From assembly GCA_047614005.1 (NCBI GenBank), contig JBLHIK010000001.1, positions 1-62,913 on the forward strand: a stretch of 62,913 nt of DNA. Direction: 5' to 3'. Position 1 is the first letter of the stretch. Each line of letters opens with the position of its first letter. A program made the translations under genes and the position numbers. The notes beneath the pieces were generated by a model, which saw only the letters and a list, made by a program, of their open reading frames with translations, searched no databases and had not been told where the DNA came from. This DNA comes from JBLHIK01 sp047614005. GTDB lineage: Bacteria; Patescibacteriota; Minisyncoccia; Phycocordibacterales; UBA1006. Shown here piece by piece: positions 47,596 to 55,812 of the stretch.

Positions 47596-48171
47596 ATGAT
47601 ATCGTATAGTGAAATAAAAGAGAGGAAATATATTATTTATGAGAATGAACCTTATGAGGTTCTCTCATCGCATATTTTTCGGAAACAACAAAGAAAGCCC
47701 GTCAATCAGACAAAGTTGCGTAATGTTCGCACAGGTAAAGTTACTGAACAGACTTTTCATCAAGCAGATAAAGTAGAGGAAGCGGACCTTTCTCGGAAAG
47801 AAGTCATATATCTTTATACAAATGCTAAAAGTGGAGAGATATTCTTTTGTGATGTAGAAAACAGAGGAAACAGGTTTGCTGTGGATAGCTCTCTTGCTGG
47901 TGGTGTACAGGACTATACAGAAGAAAATGGCACAGTAGATGCTCTTGTTTTCGAAGAAGAAATAATAGGTATTAAACTCCCTCTCACTATAGACCTCCCT
48001 GTAGCTGAGGCTCCACCTAATGTAAAAGGTAACTCTGCATCAGGTACAACCAAGCCTGTCACCATGACGACAGGACTCATGGTAAATGCTCCCCTCTTTA
48101 TAGAAGTTGGAGATGTATTGCGCGTGCATACTGATGATGCAAGATACATGGAAAGAGTAAGTAAGGCATAA
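47596..48171 (+). CDS. efp: Elongation factor P with non-canonical tip loop
   Basis: 191 aa, three-barrel EF-P that rescues ribosomes stalled on proline runs. KLRNVRTGKVTEQTFHQADK and the last domain (TMTTGLMVNAPLFIEVGDVL) are typical. The tip that in E. coli reads PGKG with the modified Lys34 reads FRKQQRKPVNQTKLRN here, with Gln where the modified residue should be and Arg/Lys on either side. No epmA/epmB or rhamnosyltransferase gene is near. Starts 1 bp after recA. Confidence 0.93.
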   Translation: MISYSEIKERKYIIYENEPYEVLSSHIFRKQQRKPVNQTKLRNVRTGKVTEQTFHQADKVEEADLSRKEVIYLYTNAKSGEIFFCDVENRGNRFAVDSSLAGGVQDYTEENGTVDALVFEEEIIGIKLPLTIDLPVAEAPPNVKGNSASGTTKPVTMTTGLMVNAPLFIEVGDVLRVHTDDARYMERVSKA

Positions 48172-48225
48172 ACAACCAATAAAGATAAGAGATCAGACCT
48201 CTCTTCTTTATATACTTAGATAATT

Positions 48226-48262
48226 AAAAAGAACGCAAAGCCGAAGGCTTTGCGTTCTTTTT
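48226..48262. terminator. Bidirectional terminator between efp and rpsR
   Basis: Perfect 17-bp stem AAAAAGAACGCAAAGCC / GGCTTTGCGTTCTTTTT, GAA loop. It serves both convergent operons. Confidence 0.9.
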
Positions 48263-48272
48263 AATGTTGTAA

Positions 48273-48458
48273 CTAATATGCAATGTATGGAAGAAGTCCC
48301 ATGAACCGAGCACGCTTTATTTCTCGTGAAAGAAGGCGTTGGTTTTTTGCAGAAAGATTTGTTTTCTTGCGGTTCATAATACGTCCATTTGGGTTTATGA
48401 AGTGTGCAAGAGTTTTTATATCTTTATAGTCAAGGATAATTGTGTTTACGTCTATCAT
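48273..48458 (-). CDS. rpsR: Ribosomal protein bS18
   Basis: 61 aa (usually ~75-80). Core DYKDIKTLAHFINPNGRIMN and RKKTNLSAKNQRLLSREIKR, then ARFMGLLPYIAY, is complete; the N-terminal tail is short. Last gene of rpsF-ssb-rpsR. Confidence 0.95.
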   Translation of the reverse strand: MIDVNTIILDYKDIKTLAHFINPNGRIMNRKKTNLSAKNQRLLSREIKRARFMGLLPYIAY

Positions 48459-48485
48459 GTTTATATTTACTTAATTATTTTAAAA

Positions 48486-48956
48486 TTAGAAAGGAATGTC
48501 ATCAGGGTTTATATCACCTTCTGGATATTCAATCTTTTCAGAAGAAGGAGCTGAGGCTGGCGCTTGAGCTGGAGCTGGAGCAGAAGCTGGAGCTGAATCT
48601 GAAGCAGTAGAATCTGATTGTCCTGATCCTTTCGGGCCAAACTGGACTTTTTCTGCAACTATTTCAGTTTTGTACATTTTCTTTTGTGTCTCAGAATCAT
48701 CCCAAGAACGAGTCTGTAGGCGTCCCTCTATCATGAGAGAACTTCCTTTTTTCATATATTGAGAAGTGCTGTCAGCTTGTGCACCAAACACTACTATATT
48801 GTGAAATTCTACTTGTTCTTGTTTTTGACCAGATTGATCTTTCCATACACGATTAGTTGCAATACCGAGATTACATACTGATATTCCTGATGGAAGAGAT
48901 TTGAGCTCTGGATCACGAGTAAGGTTTCCTATGATGATTACTTTATTGAGATACAT
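48486..48956 (-). CDS. ssb: Single-stranded DNA-binding protein
   Basis: 156 aa. OB fold (residues 1-~105: MYLNKVIIIGNLTRDPELKS, EFHNIVVFG, IEGRLQTRSW), an Ala/Pro/Ser-rich linker and the acidic protein-docking tip DINPDDIPF. Classic position between rpsF and rpsR. Confidence 0.97.
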   Translation of the reverse strand: MYLNKVIIIGNLTRDPELKSLPSGISVCNLGIATNRVWKDQSGQKQEQVEFHNIVVFGAQADSTSQYMKKGSSLMIEGRLQTRSWDDSETQKKMYKTEIVAEKVQFGPKGSGQSDSTASDSAPASAPAPAQAPASAPSSEKIEYPEGDINPDDIPF

Positions 48957-48991
48957 ATTTAGAAATTGCTAGCTAATATAGTTTTAGTCTA

Positions 48992-49516
48992 CTACTCCTC
49001 AGATTTATCTGCAACCATAGTGTCGATACCTTTATCAACAGCATCTGCATCAAGATCTACTTTTTCTTCTTCTTTCTTAGTATATGTTGCATCAAGAACT
49101 TCTACTACAGGTGTTGCAGATTCCGCAACAACTTCTTTCTTGTCAGCATACTCATCTTCTTCTATATCTTCTGGAATATACTCTACAACATTTGCAGAAG
49201 CTTTTACCATAAGAATACGAAGTGCTTCTGGAAGCTTTTCTGCTTTGTCGTGAATTTCGTCTGCAACAGATGAATCTGCCTCAAATCGAATCCAGCCGAA
49301 ATATGCTTCGTCAAAATACTTATACTCGTTATTAATGTTTTTTCGCATACTATATGCGAGAGAAATCGTTGAAGACTCTCCTTCTACTGTGAAACTTCCC
49401 TTTTCGTCGATAAGAGCTCGCAATGCAGCATGTGCCGCAGAAGCTTTAGCCTCATCGATAGTCGGAATGAAAAGATATGAAAGTTCGTAGCAGGTTGCTT
49501 TTTTTTGTTCTGTCAT
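48992..49516 (-). CDS. rpsF: Ribosomal protein bS6 with acidic C-terminal extension
   Basis: 174 aa against ~95-135. The first ~105 residues form a normal S6 (YELSYLFIPTIDEAKASAAH ... ISLAYSMRKNINNEYKYFDE ... LPEALRILMVKAS). The remaining ~65 are acidic, without structure by composition. An AT-rich -10 (TAGTAT, with TTTACA 17 bp upstream) ends ~9 nt before the ATG. Confidence 0.93.
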   Translation of the reverse strand: MTEQKKATCYELSYLFIPTIDEAKASAAHAALRALIDEKGSFTVEGESSTISLAYSMRKNINNEYKYFDEAYFGWIRFEADSSVADEIHDKAEKLPEALRILMVKASANVVEYIPEDIEEDEYADKKEVVAESATPVVEVLDATYTKKEEEKVDLDADAVDKGIDTMVADKSEE

Positions 49517-49762
49517 ACAAACAAGATACTAACAGAACAGAGTAGTGTTGTAAAGATAAAAAAAGAAAATAAATTCAAAAGAGAAGTCTACTCAACTTTT
49601 CCAAGACAAAAAAGGTTCATGGACTGCCCCTGATAATATCAAAGCTTTGAATGCATCATATATTTAAATTTCAACATATAAAAATACACTACTTTCTATG
49701 CGTTCTGTAATATCTTCCTTCATATATTATTTTTTCTTTTTCTTTTTCTTTTTTTCTGTTTT
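49517..49762. other. Intergenic, no gene seen
   Basis: AT-rich. Near 49729-49757 there is a pure pyrimidine run of repeated CTTTTT units on the plus strand (purines on the tatD strand, just after its stop). No hairpin terminator found. Confidence 0.5.
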
Positions 49763-50608
49763 TTAAATTTTCCAGACTCGATGTACATTGTCCGCAATAG
49801 TCGAGGCACATTCTTCAAGTGAAATACCTTTTATATCAGCTATCGTTTTGTACACTTCTATGACATGCACTGGCTCATTCCTCTCTCCCCTGTGCGGTAT
49901 TGGTGAGACAAAAGGAGCGTCAGTTTCGGCAAATATCATATCCATCGGAGTATATGATATGACTTCTTCGTAGTGTTTACGCGCAAAGGTAATCACTCCT
50001 GTATATGAAAGAGTAAATCCTCGAGAAAGAAACTCTTCTGCAATAGAGATATCACCTGCAAAGAAATGAACATCTCCACGTAGTTTTTCTCCATATGAGC
50101 TATATTCATCGAGAATAGACAAACAGTCTCTGTAGGCATCGAGAGAGTCTTGTGTCGGCCTTATGTGGAGCATGAGGGGCAGATCATTTTTCAGAGCAAA
50201 CTGTATCTGTGAGTGAAATGCGATTCGCTGTTTTTCAAGAGAACTCTTCTCTGTGCGATAATAATCAAGACCACATTCTCCTACTCCTACTATCTTTTTA
50301 TTAGTATTAAAAATTTCTTGATATTTTTCACTATCAAATATCTCACCGCGAGAAGTAAACTCATCTCCACCTTCTCCTATTTCTTCTTCGTCATGATAGC
50401 TCTTGTCTGTGTGTACAGGATGAAGACCTATTATCGAGTAGCAACTCTCATGGGTGTTTGATATTTCAACAGCCTTGAGAGAGGTTTGGTACTGTGTTCC
50501 AATATTTATAAGAGATACTCCCCCTTTGAGAGCTCTCTCAATCACATCCTCTCTATCATTTTCATATGTCACAAAATTCAGATGAGTATGTATATCAAAA
50601 TACTTCAT
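49763..50608 (-). CDS. tatD: TatD-family metal-dependent hydrolase/DNase
   Basis: 281 aa. Metal ligands visible: HTHLNF (His7, His9), VGECGLDYYR (Glu), LMLHIRPT (His), HFFAG and FAETDAPFVSP (Asp). TatD proteins are 3'-5' exonucleases or RNA/DNA repair hydrolases. A ~30-residue insertion (DKSYHDEEEIGEGGDEFTSR) follows GLHPVHT. Often found next to metG, as here, separated by one gene. Confidence 0.92.
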   Translation of the reverse strand: MKYFDIHTHLNFVTYENDREDVIERALKGGVSLINIGTQYQTSLKAVEISNTHESCYSIIGLHPVHTDKSYHDEEEIGEGGDEFTSRGEIFDSEKYQEIFNTNKKIVGVGECGLDYYRTEKSSLEKQRIAFHSQIQFALKNDLPLMLHIRPTQDSLDAYRDCLSILDEYSSYGEKLRGDVHFFAGDISIAEEFLSRGFTLSYTGVITFARKHYEEVISYTPMDMIFAETDAPFVSPIPHRGERNEPVHVIEVYKTIADIKGISLEECASTIADNVHRVWKI

Positions 50609-50611
50609 ATA

Positions 50612-51607
50612 TTATTTTTGGATAAAGTCGTCGACTATCTTTTCGAACATGGCATATATTCTATCTTCAGCTTCTTTACCGAGAGTGACATAGTGATTGA
50701 AACCAAGAGAGCCGTTGAGTTCTATGATGGATTCTTTCGAATCATCTTTTGAAACATCTCCATCTATAATCATATCAACCCCACACAAAGGAAGATTAAG
50801 TGCTTTTGATGACTGTATTGCAAGCTCTCTAAAGCGAGGAGCAAGAATATCTGATATATCTTCAAGATCACCTCCTGTTTTTGCATTTGCGCTATCAAGA
50901 AGAGTCAGAGTAGTACCTTCTTCTAAAACAGATTCCGGTGTGTATCCTTCTCTCTCTAAGGTAAATACAATGCGATTATATTGACTATCTATATCAATAT
51001 CTCTATGAGAAAGAGCTTCTTTTTTCTTTTCAATAAGTTCTGTCACAGTAGATACACCATCTCCTTTAAGAGAAAGAGGTGTTCTAATATATGCTGCAAA
51101 ATACTCTCCATTATAAATAACCACTCTCACGTCAAAACCAGATACACACTCTTCTACAAGACATTCATGCCCTTCGTTATGAAGAGAAATGAGGTGTTTT
51201 TCTACATCAGCTTTTGTTTGACATTTATATACGCCTCGTCCCCACGAGCTTGCGTTTGGTTTTACAATCACTGGAAATCCTATTTTTTCTGCGTACTCTG
51301 CACCCCAGCGAGCATCTCTCACTGTACCATCAGCCTCTGTCCACGCAGTACTACACGTCGCACCTTTTGGAATAGAATATCCTTCTTGTTCGAGAAAAAA
51401 CCGTGTGTATGATTTGTTTTTTGCAATAGTCGCTGCACCAAAAGGATTCACATCAAGAGTAGTACGAGCAAAGTACATACGTTTATCCCCCGGAAGCACT
51501 ATATATCCCATCATTTTATTTGAAGGATGAGTAACTGCTGTAATATTTCTTTTCTCTGCAATATCAAGAATTGCATTTGGTACAAAACTAGGTGTAGGGT
51601 ATTTCAT
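50612..51607 (-). CDS. ATP-grasp ligase, cyanophycin synthetase/glutathione synthetase-like
   Basis: 331 aa. ATP-grasp motifs: FPVIVKPNASSWGRGVYKC, CLVEECVSGFDVRVVIYNGE, RTPLSLKGDGVSTVTELIEK, CGVDMIID and IIELNGSLGFNHY. The middle strongly resembles the ATP-grasp half of cyanophycin synthetase and GshF; there is no Mur-ligase half. It would join an amino acid or peptide to a carboxylate; substrate unknown. Located between metG and tatD with 3-9 bp gaps. Confidence 0.8.
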   Translation of the reverse strand: MKYPTPSFVPNAILDIAEKRNITAVTHPSNKMMGYIVLPGDKRMYFARTTLDVNPFGAATIAKNKSYTRFFLEQEGYSIPKGATCSTAWTEADGTVRDARWGAEYAEKIGFPVIVKPNASSWGRGVYKCQTKADVEKHLISLHNEGHECLVEECVSGFDVRVVIYNGEYFAAYIRTPLSLKGDGVSTVTELIEKKKEALSHRDIDIDSQYNRIVFTLEREGYTPESVLEEGTTLTLLDSANAKTGGDLEDISDILAPRFRELAIQSSKALNLPLCGVDMIIDGDVSKDDSKESIIELNGSLGFNHYVTLGKEAEDRIYAMFEKIVDDFIQK

Positions 51608-51616
51608 AATTGTTAT

Positions 51617-53188
51617 TTATTTCTTACGATTAAAAAGAGGATCTGATAGTGGTGTTATGGTACATGATACTGGAACACCTTTTTCATTACGATTTATTCC
51701 GCAATGTTTTTTTATTGCCTCTGCTGTTTCTGGCATAAAAGGAATAAGTAGATTTGATACATGATCAAGTCCAATTGCAACATTCCACAATACTGCTTTG
51801 GTCTTTGTTTCGTCTTCTTTAATAAGTTTATAAGGTTCATACTCTGAAATGTATTTATCAAGCAAGGTAATCAGAGACCATAGAGTACTACTAGCATGAT
51901 GAATTTCAAAATTATCCATATATTTTTTATATTGAGGGATGATAGTATGAGTAACAATACCATCGATACTATCAATTTCTATCATCTGATCTTCTGCAAA
52001 CATTTCTACTTGATGTCTCACGGGGGCTAGGGATGCATCAGCATCTTCGAGCATTCCTCCAAAATATAATGAAATCATTTTTAATGTTCGAGAGACGAGA
52101 TTACCTATACCATTTGCAAGATGTGCATTATATTTTTCAATAATATCACTATGAGAAAAGTCGACATCTTCAAACGGTGTCCACTGATGAGCCATATAGA
52201 AACGAAGTGCCTCTGTGCCATATGTTTCTATGACTTCAAAAGGATCGATGACATTTCCTAAGCTCTTACTCATCTTCTGCCCTTCTACGTTTATAAAACC
52301 ATGTGAAAGTATTTTTTTGGGAAGTGGCAAACCTGCTGACATGAGCATTGCTGGCCAAAAAAGAACATGAAATCGTACAATATCTTTTCCTATCACATGA
52401 ATATCTGCTGGCCACAACTCTTCGAAGGATTCCTTATCTCTTCCATAACCTATGGCTGAAATATAGTTTGAAAGAGCATCACACCAAACATACATAAGCT
52501 GATCAGGGTCCGATGGAACAGGTATGCCCCACAATACTGCTTCGCTCTTTCGAGAGAAAGAAATATCTCTCAACCCCTCGTCTATCATTGCAAGCATTTC
52601 ATTTTTTGCACGCTCTGGAACAATCTCTATTTCGTTACTTTCTATTTTCTTTTTCAGTTTACCTGCATATGAAGAAAGTTTAAAAAAGTGATTTTCTTCG
52701 GAAACCATCTCAGGCTTTTTATGGTGAATAGTACACGCACCTTCACTGTCGAGCTCTTTCTCTGTAATGAATGCTTCACAACCAACACAATACAGACCTT
52801 CATAGCTATCTTTATAGATATCACCCTTCTCTTCCATTTTCTTCCACAAGGCTATTGCTCCTGGCCAATGAATCTCTTTGTCTGATGTTCGAATAAACTG
52901 GTCATGGGAAATATTAAAACTGTCACATAGCTTCAGATACATTTCTGCTTTTTTATCAACAAAATGCTGAGGAGATATACCTGCTGCATCAGCACTACGT
53001 GCTACTTTCATTCCATGCTCATCCATTCCGGTAAGAAAATGCACCTTATAACCCTCCTGTCTTTTGTACCTTGCAATTACATCAGCAAGAAAAAGCTCAT
53101 AAGCGAAACCAATATGAGGGTCACCGTTTGGATAAACGATAGCTGTCGTAATATAAAATGAAGGTTGTAGATCTTTTTTTGCGTTCAT
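51617..53188 (-). CDS. metG: Methionine--tRNA ligase
   Basis: 523-aa class I synthetase. HIGF (residues 25-28) in place of HIGH, a single zinc knuckle (CVGCEAFITEKEL ... CTIHH), LMYVWCDALSNYISAIGYG, and KMSKS in GQKMSKSLGNVIDP. No C-terminal tRNA-binding EMAP domain, so this is the short form. First gene of metG-ATP-grasp-tatD. Confidence 0.96.
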   Translation of the reverse strand: MNAKKDLQPSFYITTAIVYPNGDPHIGFAYELFLADVIARYKRQEGYKVHFLTGMDEHGMKVARSADAAGISPQHFVDKKAEMYLKLCDSFNISHDQFIRTSDKEIHWPGAIALWKKMEEKGDIYKDSYEGLYCVGCEAFITEKELDSEGACTIHHKKPEMVSEENHFFKLSSYAGKLKKKIESNEIEIVPERAKNEMLAMIDEGLRDISFSRKSEAVLWGIPVPSDPDQLMYVWCDALSNYISAIGYGRDKESFEELWPADIHVIGKDIVRFHVLFWPAMLMSAGLPLPKKILSHGFINVEGQKMSKSLGNVIDPFEVIETYGTEALRFYMAHQWTPFEDVDFSHSDIIEKYNAHLANGIGNLVSRTLKMISLYFGGMLEDADASLAPVRHQVEMFAEDQMIEIDSIDGIVTHTIIPQYKKYMDNFEIHHASSTLWSLITLLDKYISEYEPYKLIKEDETKTKAVLWNVAIGLDHVSNLLIPFMPETAEAIKKHCGINRNEKGVPVSCTITPLSDPLFNRKK

Positions 53189-53203
53189 GAAGAGAACTAT
53201 GTC

Positions 53204-54334
53204 TTATTTTTCAGTTTTTTGCAATGGTGATTGAAGGGAATCTTCATAAACGAGAGATTTTGCTCGCGGTGAATTTGGAGAAGTATCTTCTGACATACTT
53301 TTTCTTTCCACATCACTTACAAACTCTAGAAGAAGAACTGCGACAGGTATAGCTAGTATAAGCCCCCAGAAGCCAGCTAGCTTTGCACCAACAAGAACAG
53401 AAAGTATAACCACAAGAGGAGAAATACCTACCACGCGATTTACAATAAGAGGAGAAATAATATAGTTTTCAAGTTGTTGAATAAGTATATATAAACCACC
53501 CACCATGACAGCAAGTTGGAGGCCACCCTCTACAAATCCAAAAGAAATTGCAGGAATGATAGCGAGAATAATACCGAAAGGAATAAGTTCAAAAATGGCA
53601 GTTATGAGTGCTAAGAAAAAAGCATATTCAACACCCAACAAACTAAGTCCGACGAAAGTAAGCACTCCTATAATTACTGCTAGAAGAAGTTGTCCCTGAA
53701 CCCAAAGAGATATTTTCTTTCTTACTCTTTCCCATAGACCCACGACATAGCCTTCGTGTTTAAGAGGAGTTACAATACGAAGAAAGTGTTCTATCCCCTT
53801 TTCTTGCATAGACAAGTAGAAAGAAATTATAATAATTAAAATAAAGTTTACAACCCCACCGAACAAAACAGAGAATGTTTGGAAAAATCCACTCGATATA
53901 CGAGAGAAAAAAGAACCAATACTTGAAAATGCACTTATATCGAGAGAGAAAGTTGTGATAATCTCAGCAATACTATTGAGAGTAGGACTATCTGCTTGAG
54001 AAAGGAAATTATCCTCTGGTAGATAGCCAGAAATCAAGGAAATGAGGTTGGTGGTTTCTCTGAAGAAAGTAGGTGCGAGTAGGTAAAAGAGCACTGCAAG
54101 CATTAAAAACGTAATAATATAAATACACACTACAGCAAAAGTACGCCCTATTTTAATTTTACGAAATTGAGTAATACCTGTTTCTACAAAAGAAGCAATG
54201 ACAATAGAAGTAAGCACTACAAGAAGGAGGTCCTTGAGCTTAAAAAGAGCAAGCAAAAGAACACCAAACAAAGCAATACGAACGAGCGTTCCTGTTGATA
54301 TATCAATTTGTAATTTTTCTTTTATCATTTTCAT
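53204..54334 (-). CDS. AI-2E family transporter (permease)
   Basis: 376 aa with about seven to eight membrane helices and the family block LGVEYAFFLALITAIFELIP, FGIILAIIPA and VVGISPLVVILSVLVGAKLA. Such proteins include AI-2 exporters and Na+/H+ antiporters; the substrate cannot be told here. An acidic/Ser-rich C-tail follows. I place the start at the ATG at 54334, since TGA-TACAAT ends exactly 6 nt upstream; a GTG at 54340 is less likely. Confidence 0.82.
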   Translation of the reverse strand: MKMIKEKLQIDISTGTLVRIALFGVLLLALFKLKDLLLVVLTSIVIASFVETGITQFRKIKIGRTFAVVCIYIITFLMLAVLFYLLAPTFFRETTNLISLISGYLPEDNFLSQADSPTLNSIAEIITTFSLDISAFSSIGSFFSRISSGFFQTFSVLFGGVVNFILIIIISFYLSMQEKGIEHFLRIVTPLKHEGYVVGLWERVRKKISLWVQGQLLLAVIIGVLTFVGLSLLGVEYAFFLALITAIFELIPFGIILAIIPAISFGFVEGGLQLAVMVGGLYILIQQLENYIISPLIVNRVVGISPLVVILSVLVGAKLAGFWGLILAIPVAVLLLEFVSDVERKSMSEDTSPNSPRAKSLVYEDSLQSPLQKTEK

Positions 54335-54340
54335 AGACAC

Positions 54341-54349
54341 ATTGTATCA
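54341..54349 (-). promoter_or_regulatory. Extended -10 before the AI-2E gene
   Basis: TGA-TACAAT, 6 nt, ATG at 54334. Confidence 0.45.
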
Positions 54350-54396
54350 CAATAAAAAAAGAGAGGGAGCATTCCATCACATTTTAATGTAAGTTT

Positions 54397-55779
54397 TTAT
54401 GAAAGATATTCTGTGAGTTTTGAAATATCCATGCGCTCTTGCTCTCCCGTATCTCTGTCACGTACAGTCACTGTATTGTCCTCAAGAGTATCAAAATCTA
54501 TCGTGACACAGTAAGGAGTACCTATTTCATCTTGCCTGCGATAACGTTTTCCTATGTTTCCATTGTCGTCGTACATGACATGAAGAAATTCTCCTTTAAT
54601 AGAAGAGAAAACTTCTTCTGCTTTTGCCTTGAGTTCTTCTTTATTTCGAAGCAGTGGAGATATGGACGCTTTTATAGGGGCCAGTATTCTCGGAAGAGCA
54701 AGATACACTCTCTGTCCTTCTCCAAGAGTATCTTCTCTGTAATATTCACAAAGTATTGCAAGTATCATTCTATCAAGACCTACCGATGATTCGAGGACAT
54801 ATGGAATATATTTTTCATTTGTCAGAGGATCAGTGTATGTCAGTTTTTGTCCTGAAAACTCTTGGTGTTGAGAGAGATCATAATCACTGCGGTGATGAAC
54901 ACCTTCAAGCTCTGCCCATCCGAAAGGATATTTGTACTCTATATCCCATGCGTCTTTTGCATAGAATACGAGATTGTCATGCTGCTTGAAACGAAGATGT
55001 TCTGGATCAAACCCTAATACATCTACATAGAAAGACATTCTTTCAATTTTTAATTTTTCATATTCCTCAGCTGCATGTTCTGGTGATACGAAATATTGAA
55101 ATTCCATTTGCTCAAATTCTCTTTTGCGAAAGATAAACTGACGTGGAGCTATTTCGTTTCGAAATGCTTTACCTATCTGTCCTATACCAAAAGGTATTTT
55201 ATAGAAACCTGTATCAAGAACATTTTTGTAATTTATATATATTCCTTGTGCTGTTTCCCCTCTCAAATATGAAGGATTATCACCTGTTCCTGTAAAATCA
55301 CCTAGATTTGTCTTAGTAAGTAAATTAAAATTACGCACAGGAGAAAAATCGTTTGATTTACATGATGGACATTTGAGATCTGAGATGTTTTCATCTACGA
55401 GCTTTTGTATATCACTTTCTGACATTTTTTCATCTGCAACAACATCTAAGGCTTCGAGCATATGGTCCACTCGACTTCGTGCATTGCATTTTTTGCATTC
55501 TATAAGAGGGTCAGAAAATCCACCCACATGCCCTGATGCTTCCCATACTTTTGGATGAGTTACTATCGATGAGTCTATCTCGGCACAGTTTGTTTTTTTA
55601 TAGATAATATTATTTCTCCATATATTTTCAATATTTTTTTTGAGAAGAATTCCAAGAGGTCCAAAATCATATGTACCTGCAAAACCACCATATATTTCAG
55701 ATCCAGGGAAGATAAAACCTCTGCGCTTTGAAAGAGAAACAATATCTTCTAATAATTTTTCATTATCTGTATTTTTCAT
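54397..55779 (-). CDS. glyS: Glycine--tRNA ligase (dimeric class II type)
   Basis: 460 aa. SLSKRRGFIFPGSEIYGGFA, motif 2 region GQIGKAFRNEIAPRQFIFRK, REFEQMEFQYF, motif 3 PYVLESSVGLDRMILAIL and a C-terminal anticodon-binding domain. Cysteine pairs (CKKCNARSR, CPSCKSND) lie in the usual insert. This is the alpha2 enzyme of archaeal/eukaryotic-like type, not the alpha2beta2 form. Confidence 0.95.
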   Translation of the reverse strand: MKNTDNEKLLEDIVSLSKRRGFIFPGSEIYGGFAGTYDFGPLGILLKKNIENIWRNNIIYKKTNCAEIDSSIVTHPKVWEASGHVGGFSDPLIECKKCNARSRVDHMLEALDVVADEKMSESDIQKLVDENISDLKCPSCKSNDFSPVRNFNLLTKTNLGDFTGTGDNPSYLRGETAQGIYINYKNVLDTGFYKIPFGIGQIGKAFRNEIAPRQFIFRKREFEQMEFQYFVSPEHAAEEYEKLKIERMSFYVDVLGFDPEHLRFKQHDNLVFYAKDAWDIEYKYPFGWAELEGVHHRSDYDLSQHQEFSGQKLTYTDPLTNEKYIPYVLESSVGLDRMILAILCEYYREDTLGEGQRVYLALPRILAPIKASISPLLRNKEELKAKAEEVFSSIKGEFLHVMYDDNGNIGKRYRRQDEIGTPYCVTIDFDTLEDNTVTVRDRDTGEQERMDISKLTEYLS

Positions 55780-55785
55780 ATCAGT

Positions 55786-55794
55786 ACTATATCA
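55786..55794 (-). promoter_or_regulatory. Extended -10 before glyS
   Basis: TGA-TATAGT, 6 nt, ATG at 55779. Confidence 0.5.
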
Positions 55795-55812
55795 TACCTC
55801 TTCTATAAATAA

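Noticed and set aside
49729..49757. Poly-pyrimidine run as a microsatellite phase-variation switch
   Set aside because: It lies after the tatD stop codon, not in a promoter or reading frame, so length changes would have no obvious effect.
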